From Gonapodya prolifera JEL478 (lineage: Eukaryota; Monoblepharomycota; Monoblepharidomycetes; Monoblepharidales; Gonapodyaceae): a DNA stretch of 64,000 bases. The stretch's first letter is position 1; each line of letters begins with the position of its first letter. The notes under the pieces were generated by a model. The model did no database searches. It worked only from the letters and a program-made list of their open reading frames with translations, and was not told where the DNA came from. The stretch covers positions 332,311 through 396,310 of the forward strand of contig KQ965744.1 of assembly GCA_001574975.1 (NCBI GenBank). Direction: 5' to 3'. Shown piece after piece: positions 50,980 through 61,011 of the stretch. The position numbers and the translations under genes were made by a program.

Positions 50980-53168
50980 ATGGCCGTGGAACTCGACAGA
51001 TTGATTGAGCGGGAGGATCCATCAAAGAGGAGGGCAATGTTTAGAAGCTTGTTTGCACAGCTGGACACTTCGGGGTGAGCATGTCCACGTCCTGGTTTGC
51101 TCATCCCACACCAAAGATTTTCAATTCAGGGAGGGCTTTGTGGATGTAAATGAGCTCAAGAGCTACCTATCTCGTTTGAGAGATAGAGCGCCTTCGCCAC
51201 TATCAAATGATGACCAGCAAGCATTATTGAACAACGTAGGCACCACCGAAATACTTCAGGGACAGCGGATCGTTTTAAATTCGTATACTTTTTTAGGAAC
51301 AACTTCACTGCCTTGCCTCGGAGCTGGCCAAAACGATGGACACGAGTGGTGATGGCAAGATTTCGTACGAGGAGTTCGAAGAGTTTGTGTTGCGCAAGGA
51401 GAAGCACCTCTTCAGGATATTCCAGGAGGTTGACGCAAATAAGAATGGAGAATTGAGCAAAGACGAGGTCCACACAGCGCTCCGAAAATCCGGTATGTAT
51501 AATCGTTTGTTGAAGAATCTGTCCTAACTCTCCTGCGCCCCTCCCAAATAGGACTCAATGTTACAAAAGAGGATGTCGAGAAGTTTTTCAAGGTACTGGA
51601 CCGAGATTCCAACGGCGGCTTGGACTTTTATGAGCTCAGAGGTGGGTGTAAATTACGTCCGTTTGTTGAACACATCAAATGACACAAATGACCCATCTAC
51701 GGGTTCTTTTACCACAGATGCATTCTTTTTAGATGCAGAGGCACCCGACTTTAGTTCGTTATACACTTACTATCACTCCGTTTACGACCCAACTGTCCTA
51801 ATTGATGGATTGCCAACCAACTCCCCACCCAACAAATCGCGGAGCTTGGCTGATCAAGGCAGATTCTTTCTCGCGCAAGTAGTTGCGATGACTTCAATTC
51901 TGGTTAATCCCCGACACATCCTTGTTTTCGTAGTGGCGGCATTGCCGGGGCTATTTCTAGGACATTAACCGCACCGATGGACAGACTCCGTACATTTTAC
52001 CAGACTTCTACCAAACAGCCCGGAAAGGGCCTCATCGGTAGGATCATTTTGAGTTCCGCAGGTTTTTACAAAAGCGAAATGTCGCCAATCTTGAAGGTTT
52101 CGCCCGAGGCATGGTGGATGCCGGCTCCATCGTATATGAGCGAGAAGGCATAAAAGGATTCTGGCGTGGAAACGGAGTCAACGTGTTCAAGGTCATTCCG
52201 GAAAGCGCTCTGACCTTCTGGGCGTTCGAGAACCTCAAAGAACGCATTGCTAAATTTGAGGGGCGGAAGGACCCATCGGCCGTCGGTAAATTCTTCGCCG
52301 GTGGTATCAGTGGGATGTTTTCCATGGTTTGTGTGGATCCGGTTTTCTTCGACGTCGCGTTTAACTTTTCTCTCGCTAGTTCGCCATTTATCCAGTCGAC
52401 ACCATTCGCACTCGGTTGATGTGCCTGTCGGCGACGACCCATACAAGTCCAGCACCGTCCGCGCGTCCAGTTCCACCTTCTAATCTCAACGTGGCGGTTG
52501 CTCATGCTCAAGCACGTGCGTTTGCAACTTCAGCCTCGGTTGCAGCCGGTCCGGCTCCTGGCGAGTCCGCGATTTTTTATGTGATTAAAAGTTTGTGGGC
52601 AAGCGGAATACCAAGCTTTTATCGTGGGGTACGTGGTCTCACTCGAAATAAGATAGTGTAACGTAGTTGTTTAACCTGCCGCATTTGCTTTCCAAAGGCT
52701 TTGCCTGCTTGCATCGGGATTTTTCCTTACCAAGCCGTAAACCTTTTGACTTTCGACACCTCGAAAGAATTCTTTGTGCGGAGACTCGCTGCCTCTCAGG
52801 GCAAGAAGCAATCGGATGTCCGTCCTGGTCCTGGTATCCTCCTGGGTTGTGGGGCACTCTCGTCGACAATAGGATCGTTGTGCACGTATCCCTTCAACCT
52901 CCTTCGAATCAGGTTACAGGCCCAGGGCTCACCGTCCCATCCGCAAACATACACCGGAGTCGTGGACTGCTTGAAGAAAACAATAGCGAAGGACGGGTTC
53001 AAGGGGCTCTATCGAGGGCAAGCAGTTGCATTGCGTGGGTGTCTCAATTCTCTTCCATATGTCGAGACTTCATCGTGTTGCTTTTAACCATTAGTCAAGT
53101 CCATTCCTTCCACCGCGATATCTTATTACGTATATGAAACGACCAAGGCATATGTTGGGATCAAGTGA
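50980..53168 (+). CDS. Ca2+-regulated mitochondrial carrier (SCaMC/ATP-Mg-Pi type)
   Basis: Four EF-hands precede a mitochondrial carrier domain, the SLC25A24/Sal1 layout: Ca2+ binding outside the inner membrane gates exchange of ATP-Mg for phosphate. It starts MAVELDRLIEREDPSKRRAM. EF-hand loops read LDTSG, then EGFVDVNELKSYL, MDTSGDGKISYEEFEEF, VDANKNGELSKDEVHTAL and LDRDSNGGLDFYELR. The three carrier repeats show their signatures: LTAPMDRLRTFYQT, FAIYPVDTIRTRL (after an intron near 52330-52390) and TYPFNLLRIRLQAQG. The protein ends TTKAYVGIK. Frame changes between exons are explained by short introns, and no lesion is needed. Confidence 0.88.
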
Positions 53169-53346
53169 CACTGAGACAACGTTTGTAAATGCTGTATTGA
53201 TATTTCGCGCTCCGGTCTCAAATGACATCACATGATAAATTGTAAAAGAGTATGTAGCACCTCAAAATTAGAATGAATTTTGTGCAAGGTTTTGAAGGCG
53301 GGGTTGAGTTTTCGAAGTGATGCACTGAACATCACACCCTCCCCAC

Positions 53347-54524
53347 ATGAAATCGAAAAGCCGCTTTCAGGATTCGCATAAGAAGAGGCGATTGGATCGC
53401 GACCGGAGTCCGAAGGCGAAAAGAAATGATGCTTCTAGCGAGGACAAAGGAAAGGGGGATAGATATGCTGCACTGCAGACCGTGGTAGATTGCTTCACCA
53501 GCCATGCGGTGGTCTCCTACCGGATCTCCGACCTTGAACGCGCCTGCTCGGACCTTCTCGGTCGTGAACTCCACTGGAAAGACGTCCCCCCGAGTCGGAC
53601 AAAGTTCTCTGAATAGCTATATGACGTGGGCGAGATGGTCTCCTATGAGAGACCCACGTCGGACACTGGCGCGCCGGATCCGGTCATGCAACACCTCAAA
53701 AAGGCCAAGGGATGGGTCCGGCTCAAGACGGGTTGGGGTTGATGGAACAGACAAAGGAGCGCAAAATGCTCGCTGACCGCGCGAGGGACGTCAGGAGGGA
53801 GCTCAACGCACACGAGAGGGGACCAAACAGTGGCGAATTGCTCGAAAGAGCGCTGAGGCTCGTGGTGCCACCTGGCGAGTACGAGTTGAACGATTTGTCC
53901 GAGTGAGTCGCCGCCGGTCGTTTCCACTCTTGTCCCAACACCAACACAAACTACCATGTTCTATGGTTCTCTTGTTATGTGTCTCCCTAATTTAAAACCT
54001 GTAGCGTCATCTATGACGTCTTCGAGGTTGACATCATACGAGCGTTCGGGAGCACCGGAGCCACCATCGCTGCCGCTGCTGCTGCCGTGCATGAATGGTT
54101 CTGGGCCAGTAATGGAAAGGTCATTGTGCGGAAATCTGTACCCGACTGACGCAGAAGAAATGTGCCCATCAAGTTCCTCGCCTCCGCAAATTTTTTCTTC
54201 TCACCGTCGCCGAAGTACTCACCGGACCCTTCCACCACCGAGCCGTCGCTCAAGAGTACCCCCGTAGAAGATGGAATGGCGGGGAGTGCCACTGCTGCTG
54301 AGAATGACCAAGAGGGTGAGGGGCGGCAAACATCGGCTGCACCAGAGGATGGTCGGACCAACGTGGTCGCACCACGGGAGGATTTTGCGGGCACGGTCAC
54401 GACAGGAGAAGCAACCTCGACGGGCACTGTAAGGGAGCACCAGATCTTGATATCGCGGTGGTGGGCGCACTGGAGCGAACCGCAAGATATTGGCGATCGG
54501 GCGTATCGCTCGTCGGAGCTCTGA
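53347..54524 (+). pseudogene. Unrecognised gene with in-frame stops and a frameshift
   Basis: A basic N-terminus (MKSKSRFQDSHKKRRLDRDR) leads to a helical domain, LQTVVDCFTSHAVVSYRISD to LLGRELHWKDVPPSRTK. An in-frame TAG near 53613 is followed in the same frame by LYDVGEMVSYERPTSDTG and HLKKAKGWVRLKTG. A one-base frame change near 53733 leads to LMEQTKERKMLADRARDVRR and LRLVVPPGEYELNDLS. A normal intron (about 53905-54004) joins to VIYDVFEVDIIRAFGSTGAT and GKVIVRKSVPD. A TGA near 54147 precedes in-frame VPIKFLASANFFFSPSPKYS and a disordered tail. The continuity across the stops argues for a formerly intact protein of about 370 residues. I do not recognise it. Sequencing error is an alternative. 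Confidence 0.5.
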
Positions 54525-55152
54525 AATTATCATTCGTTGAGCTTCTTAGAAGTGATTTTCACTTTTAGCTCTAGTATTTGGGGCTTCAATGGAAATGTGC
54601 GGTGTCCAATCTCGATTAAACTCTCTCACTTTACAATCGATTAAACTTGATTCAGCTCCCCCCCCCCCCCCCCCGCTCCGCCCCCAGCGCTGTTACAGGC
54701 GCGTGGACGTGCAAGCAGCTCGTAGCAAATACCCGGCAAAGAAGCATTCCGAACGGTCAGAAAATCTCATCCACGAACTAACAATTGTTTAGCACAAACC
54801 TTGTGAGTAAAGTCGATCCAGACCTAGAAGCCCTGAACTTCGTTTGAATGACAGCTTGTATGAAATATCGTGGAATGCCGATTCACAAATAATACCGTGA
54901 AGAAACGGACCCGAATGAGAAGTATGAAACACGATCAAATGTTTTGACACTCATCGAATCACGGATCGCCAATCAGCCTGCGCGTTCAGATCCCAAAGCC
55001 ACCGACAAGGACAAAGCAAATCGGCATTCTTCGTCATAGATTAACATTGAACGAAGGAAAGCTATGACACGTACCTCAATATTCCCCATCAGTCCATCCC
55101 TTGAAACCCCGCCAGCAACTCTTGACAGCAACCACGCTCCTCCCGGCAAGTC
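54525..55152. other. Intergenic with a 17-base C run
   Basis: A homopolymer of C spans about 54658-54674. The rest has no gene-like frame. It should hold the 3' UTR of the RGG-rich gene on the minus strand. Confidence 0.5.
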
Positions 55153-58100
55153 TCATTCATCGTCTGACATGAAGTATGGCATGAACACCTCATCAATCTC
55201 TTCAGTTGTGTTTGGAGACGATCCACCAATGCTGGTGTCAACATCACTGGCAATGTCCGAAAGGCCACCATCGCGATTGGAAGAGACGCCGCCTTCATTG
55301 ACATCCCGGTTGGAGGGTAACCCCGCCCCAGCGCTCTCTTCCGCACCACTGATGTCATTGTCAGCATCGCGTTCCGCCTGGTTGATGCCGTCGTTACCAT
55401 TATCATGGACTTGACGGTTTTCAGTCCTTCGTGGCACAAAGTGGCCCAGGAATCGATTGTAAAAGACCGCACTTAATGCTGGAGGGGTAAAACTGATGAG
55501 AGCAGTGGCAGTTGTGAAAAAGGTACCGAGAACTTACGCCCGCCATGCAAGGGTACGTCCAGTCGCGATTCTGGTTGCCATCTCTGGTGCAAGAAATAAA
55601 TGGAATGAGCGGACTACGAAGGAGAAAAAGTGGAGGAAGCACAAGCACTAACCGATCCACCAGCGTTGGGATTTACAGGAGGAGCCTCGCGCTGCAGTGC
55701 CTGGAATTCACCAGAAGCTTCCAAAGATCGCAGTGTGCTTGCGTGCGGACGAATGAACCCGGGCGGGATGTTAGGCAGCCGTTCATCATAACGAATGGAG
55801 AGACTGTCGGAAGAGCCTTCCCCGTGCGAGCGCACCTTTTGAGCAGAAAATATTTATCGCAATGAGAAGCGCGTTACATTCACCAAGTTCGTTTAACTTA
55901 CCGCCATTGAATCTGGTTCGGGGTTGCATCTCTGGATGGCGCGAGTTTCCTACAACGGCAACGGCAAAAGATGAAGCAATAGTAAAATCTAGAGCAATCA
56001 TACGCATGTCATGTACCTTCTTGGCGTCATCGTGCTCAGGAGGCAGAATGTGCTCTCTGTACCGTTTCTCAATCGGTGCAAGGAGGCGCTGTAAATCAAC
56101 CAAGTCCTTCCGAAATGCGCCAAAGGATTCGGGGCATTCCCAGTCGTTATAGATCAGATCCTCGATCTCGTCCATCCTGTCGTGTATCCTCGCCAAAAGA
56201 TCACTCCTTGCCGCTTGCAAGGCATCGGCTCCTGGTGGTCGGGGTTGGAACACCACGACTTCGGTCCCTTGTCCACCTGGAGCCGGGGTGGACTCACTGG
56301 AGATTGTGACGGTTGTGGGTGATTCCTAATGGCGCAACTTATTGTTGAGTCATGACTAGCAGTGAGTGTTCAATTCAATATGTACTCACTCCGTTTGGTT
56401 CCGCTGGACCTTCATCCACCGATGGCCGCACCCACGATTTCCCCTGCAAACATAATTAGTGCAGCTCAACGTCTTCAACCATGACAAAAACGTACCTTAT
56501 CACGTGAGCCAGTAGGATTTGTATTTTCATCCTCAGGAGACGAATCCTCAGAGGAGGTACTTTCTTCGTCAGCGTCGCTCCTAGCATCGGCCGATACATG
56601 AGGGGGATCCAGGCTCTCGACGGGTTTTGAGGGTGGAGCTGGATCCACAGAAGCATTCTCAACCGCCGCTGGTACAAGTTCCACTGGGCCGATTTCATCC
56701 GCCTGCGGCTCCTCTCTTGGAAGCTCATCGCCAGTTGCTTTAACAACATCCACAGCGTCCCTGGGAAAGATGTCTGGAGAAACCGAACCAGTCAGAGGGG
56801 AGGAGGAGCCCGCTGATCCATCAACCCCAGCCCCATCAGCACCACCAATATCCATCACCGTCCTTGCAGCCACAACCCTCCGAGAACCGCGTCCACGTCC
56901 GCCACCAGACCGCGGGGCAGGGGTACTCTCCTCACCAAACCGAACGACGTTACGGCCAGCACAAGTCCTTCGGAGCGCACCCTCCGCTAAGTGCTGTCCG
57001 ATCCCATCCACACCATCCCGAGCCATCGCCCCTACACCCAAGCTCATACCGCCAACATCACTTCGCCCACCACCGCTCACAACACCACCACCACGCCCGC
57101 CTCGGCCACCAGTCCCGCCACCGCTCACAACACCACCACCTCGACCACCTCGCCCACCACCGCGACTACCACCACCACCTCGACCGCCACGCCCACCGCG
57201 ACTACCACGCCCACCACGTCTACCACGAGTGCCGCGCCCACCGCGCCCACCGCGACCACCACCTCGTCCACCACTTCCGCTTCCACCGCTAACTCCAACT
57301 CCAACACCAACTTCCGAAATGTCCTCTCCACCCAAAGTACGTCCGTTACGCAATGTATGTAAAGTTTCAGTAGTATTTGGGGAAGAGGGGGTTGAAAATG
57401 AAAGGGGCGTGCCACGTCGGGTGTTGGAGACCCTCCGCAACTGCCGGCCCAAGTCCTGCGATCCGCCTTGAAGATTCTGTCGCCGTGGGCTCTGGCGATC
57501 TTCCGACAAGGTCTCGACCGAAGAACGTGGGCTAGAATAGGAGGCTGACCCTTGAGCTTGGTCTCCCCCATGTTTTTGGCTTTTAGAATTTTTTTTGTGT
57601 TTTTTTTGTGTTTTTTGATTTTCATCCCCTGTACGTGCACCTTGAGCACGCCCTCTCGCGAGCCTTTGCGAGTGCCGCCTGATGTCGTCGTCCAAGGTTG
57701 GACCCCTTCTACCCGCTCGTGTCCTTGTTGCACGAGACGTGGCAATGTCCCTAGCTTGAACTGGCTGCGACAACGTAGATGGGCCCTCTGCTGCTCGCTG
57801 AGATTGCGATCTCGTCGTTGGTCCCGATCCGCCGGGTGGGGCTGATCGTGACGTCCGAACAGTGCGAGTGGGCGCCGCGCGGGGTGTCACGGCACCACTT
57901 TGCTTACTTGTAGCCTTGCTCGACCTTTGTGGAGGTCGCTGAAAAAATCGAATGATGGAGTCGTGTTTGATTGACGAGAAGAAAGTTGAGCGAGGTGTTG
58001 ACAAAGGGAGGGTTGTGTGGCGAGGGGTCAACCAATAAGAAAGAGGGTAGAAGTGGAAGAATTGAGCAGAAGTCAAACATCATAGATGATTTGAGATGAT

Positions 58101-58799
58101 TCGGTGCGAATTCGAGTTCGAAGAGGAGCAAAGAGTCATCCAAGATGGGCAAGCGAGGTGCAGTGACGTCACAGTCGAGACGGGAAAGAGAGCGAGCCCA
58201 GAAGACCAGCGGCATAGAAAACAATCCAAAGCAAGAAAAATTGAAGGAAAGAGGTGCAGAGACGTTGAGAGTTGCGAGGTAGCGAGATGTTTGCCGGTGC
58301 ATCGGTTGCGCAGCGAAGACGAGGGAATATCGGTAGAATCCAGAAACGAAGCAGCATCGTTGGTGGTTTTAGGTAGGTAGCAATAGAAAACGTGCGAGTT
58401 CGAGTGATATTGGGCCGTTTGATAGCAATGGATTGGTTGAGAGCGCATCCACATCCAAGTCGCGAGCAGGAGGGCGAATACGAACGATGATGGGAAAACT
58501 CCATCAGTCACCATCTCCACATGCAAAATCGGACCAGCTTAAGTCTCGGCCAACTCTCTCCGCCGGTTTTCATCGCATCCGCCCATTCCCAACATCCCGC
58601 CACATAGCCCCAAACTCACAGACACGGTCGATTCACCCGCCTTGCTTTCCGATGCCTTTCCACGACGCGGGACTACCGTCTTCACAGCCCGCACGCCCGT
58701 CGATGGACCAGCGCATGGGTCTGCGCTGTTGTGGAGCGGCGGCGCTGCTCGAGTGGCGCGCTTGGTTGAGGCAGAGCGTGTAGGAGGTTTGGAAACCAT
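55153..58799 (-). CDS. RGG-box low-complexity protein, unrecognised
   Basis: The start MVSKPPTRSASTKRATRAAP (58799) is inferred to splice across an intron of about 700 bases to an acceptor near 57940, joining a Ser/Arg/Pro-rich region (RPPQRSSKATSKQ). After that comes an Arg/Gly domain of about 120 residues (57040-57300) built of RGG and GRGG repeats, a type that binds RNA and G-quadruplexes and is arginine-methylated. An acidic Ser/Glu stretch follows. A folded helical segment, LLARIHDRMDEIEDLIYNDW to LQRLLAPIEKRYREHILPPE (about 56040-56210), is the only ordered part. The C-terminus is acidic and ends FMSDDE. The intron between first and second exon is long for this genome, so the first exon is tentative. 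Confidence 0.55.
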
Positions 58800-59432
58800 T
58801 TTGCGAAAGTTTTGAGTGTAGAAGAGCGTTTGAGAGCGTTTTATCGATCAAGTTTCAAGCTTTGGCAAATGGTGGCTTTGGTCATCGTTGCAAACATCTT
58901 GTGCATGGTGACAAGTAGAAATACATTGAAAGAGAGAAAAGAAACGAGGACGCTGCTGAGCATTCAAGCACGACTTTTAATTTTTTAAAGTGATTTTCAT
59001 CATGTTCTTGCGCTTGAGAAGGCTTCTCTGATGTGTACTGCATTTTGCTCAACCAACGGGTGATGGACAATACTTGGCGTCGTTCCAAGCTGGGACTGCT
59101 CTAACGTCAACCCTCCATGAAAATTAGCGAGGAAAATCAAAGAAGTTGGCAGTCGCAATGGAAAACGTGTACGACGAGCAGCTCAGCGAACAACCCGGGG
59201 GCATGCTTTCTTCAAAGATTGCCGCGAAGAAACAATGCAACACATTGGGCTGGGCAAGGGACAAGGGACAAGCGGTGTTCCAGGGTATGCTCGATTGCCG
59301 AAAATACATCACACGAGCAATATTTACTCACGAACTAATTTAACACGATCTTCACCCAAACGATCTTTTCCGAAAGTGCACAACAAAATTGCCATGTGCC
59401 ACGTGCCACGTGCCATGTGCCAAGTGCCGATA
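58800..59432. other. Intergenic with a CACGTG-like microsatellite
   Basis: It contains the RGG-gene promoter side and the 3' UTR of the P-loop kinase gene. Near 59393-59430 a 7-8 base word (GTGCCAC/GTGCCAT) repeats about five times and makes overlapping CACGTG sites. No gene is seen; small plus-strand frames at 59100-59340 have no domain. Confidence 0.45.
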
Positions 59433-60452
59433 TCACCACTCATGCCGGTCCGACAGGACGTGTGCGTGCGTGTGCCTATCACCATACGGCTGTGAACAGT
59501 CGTACCGCTGTCCCGTGCTCCGGGGCGCCTGGTGATGGGGTTCTCGACCGGCGTGGTTGTACGAGCTGCTGTCGTAGTCGCCTCGGTCGTCGCGGCGGTA
59601 GTAAGGACCTCGACCGTCCGGTTTGTACGAGCTGCTGTCGTCGTCGCCTCGGTCATCCCAGCGTCGACTTCGCATGTCGTGTGGTCCCGCACGGTCTCTG
59701 GTGTGGTGTTCGCCTCGTTGTCCATGTCCATCTTGTCCATCCTGTCCGCCCCTTTCTCGTCGTCGTCGTCCACCCGCGTCGTCACCGCGACCTCGTCCAC
59801 CCACATCGTCCCCACGCGCAGGACGCCCTCCAAACTGCGGCCGTTGTGCAACGATCACTTCTTGTACTGTCCAGGGGCCGGGCTCCCATCTCGCAATCAT
59901 ACCGCGAACCGCTTCCAATGGCACGCCATGGGTATTCCTGCGTGCCATTTCCTCCACATCGCGCGCAATCCACCACGGGGTATCTGGCTCCCTGAACTCA
60001 ACAGCGTACGGCGGCGAGGCAGCGATGGCGGCTTCCACGTACGGCCGGGCTTCCCAGCGCTGGGTGTTTGTGTTGTCGACAATGATGGGCGACAGGCCGC
60101 GCTGGATGGCAATGCGGCAGCGCTCTTGGTTCCATGCGTGGGCGGCCTGGAGAAGCGATGGGTCGAAAGCGTAGACGGGGTCGCTGTCGCTGGCGTTGGC
60201 GTTGGCGGGCGTTGGCGGGTGGGCAAGTGCGAGGTGGACAGCGGCGGAGCGGGGGACCAGGAAAAAGTCGTCCGTGGATAGCACGATGCCGTGCGGGTGT
60301 GGGATCGAGCGTGCGAGCGACGATTTGCCCGATCCAGGAGCACCGCGCAAGATGACGAGCAGCAGGTCGTGCGGGATTGGCGGCGGGTCCACTGCGAGCA
60401 CGGAGTCCAGTCCGGGCACAGGTCGCGCTGCGGAGTGCGCATCGGATGACAT
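59433..60452 (-). CDS. NEDD4-binding-protein-2-like P-loop kinase
   Basis: This is a single-exon gene of about 340 residues starting MSSDAHSAARPVPG. A P-loop kinase domain holds Walker A RGAPGSGKSSLAR (about 60310-60350), STDDFF as the next conserved block, WNQERCRIAIQRG, IIVDNTNTQRWEARPYV and the FREPDTPWW strand, as in the AAA_33 kinase domain of N4BP2L proteins and polynucleotide kinases. The last 110 or so residues are a disordered Arg/Gly/Asp/His-rich tail with an internal duplication: DDRGDDDSSSYKPDGRGP is echoed by DDRGDYDSSSYNHAGREP. The substrate is unknown; nucleic-acid 5' ends are plausible from family knowledge. No lesion is seen. Confidence 0.8.
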   Translation of the reverse strand: MSSDAHSAARPVPGLDSVLAVDPPPIPHDLLLVILRGAPGSGKSSLARSIPHPHGIVLSTDDFFLVPRSAAVHLALAHPPTPANANASDSDPVYAFDPSLLQAAHAWNQERCRIAIQRGLSPIIVDNTNTQRWEARPYVEAAIAASPPYAVEFREPDTPWWIARDVEEMARRNTHGVPLEAVRGMIARWEPGPWTVQEVIVAQRPQFGGRPARGDDVGGRGRGDDAGGRRRRERGGQDGQDGHGQRGEHHTRDRAGPHDMRSRRWDDRGDDDSSSYKPDGRGPYYRRDDRGDYDSSSYNHAGREPHHQAPRSTGQRYDCSQPYGDRHTHAHVLSDRHEW

Positions 60453-61011
60453 CGAGTGGGAGACGGTGCAGTATGGGAGTGTGTGTGGTATGGTGCACAA
60501 ACTGAGGACACAAAGTGACGGTGACCGCAGCGCACGGTCAGCATTCCAGTTTTGAAGCAAAGGGACGATGACGTGAGAGAGAGGGTGTCATATAATGACC
60601 ACCGTATCACACTAATAGTTAGTTGGTTTAGTTTGGTTGCGGCGCGTATATGCGAATATCTCTACGCACTGTCTGGAACTGGGTTGGAGAGTGGTTCTGC
60701 GATGATGACAACAGTATCCGCATCGTATTTCTTGCTTGTAGCTCATGAGCCCAATTTGAGCAGATCAGGGTGCAGCTGATCAATGGGGTGACGAACAGAC
60801 ATGCGACGACACCAATTGTCGACTCCGCCTTTCTTCTAAAAAGCACCTACCCTTCTCCCATTGCGACGAACGAGCAAAGAATCGGATCGAACGGGACACA
60901 GTTCAGTCCCTGACGCATTTTTCAGGGATCGAGGCAACGGTGGAGGGGGTACAAAAGAGCCTGAATTCCTTATCCTCGTTCAACAACACCTTTACACTTT
61001 GACACACAACC
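60453..61011. promoter_or_regulatory. Divergent promoter region, P-loop kinase and rhodopsin
   Basis: Both start codons point outward from this stretch of about 560 bases. No third gene is seen, and no sure TATA element was picked out. Confidence 0.4.

Noticed and set aside
54658-54674. Runs of 15-17 C here and at 61445-61459 as possible structured regulatory elements
   Set aside because: Simple homopolymers in intergenic or intron sequence; no further G/C tracts make a four-tract quadruplex pattern. They matter mainly as places where reads may be wrong.
56770-57471. Long plus-strand open frames rich in Pro/Arg and His/Thr opposite the RGG gene
   Set aside because: They are antisense readings of the GRGG repeat. 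Low complexity keeps several frames open at once, and the minus-strand frame is the one with exon context and flanking ordered sequence.
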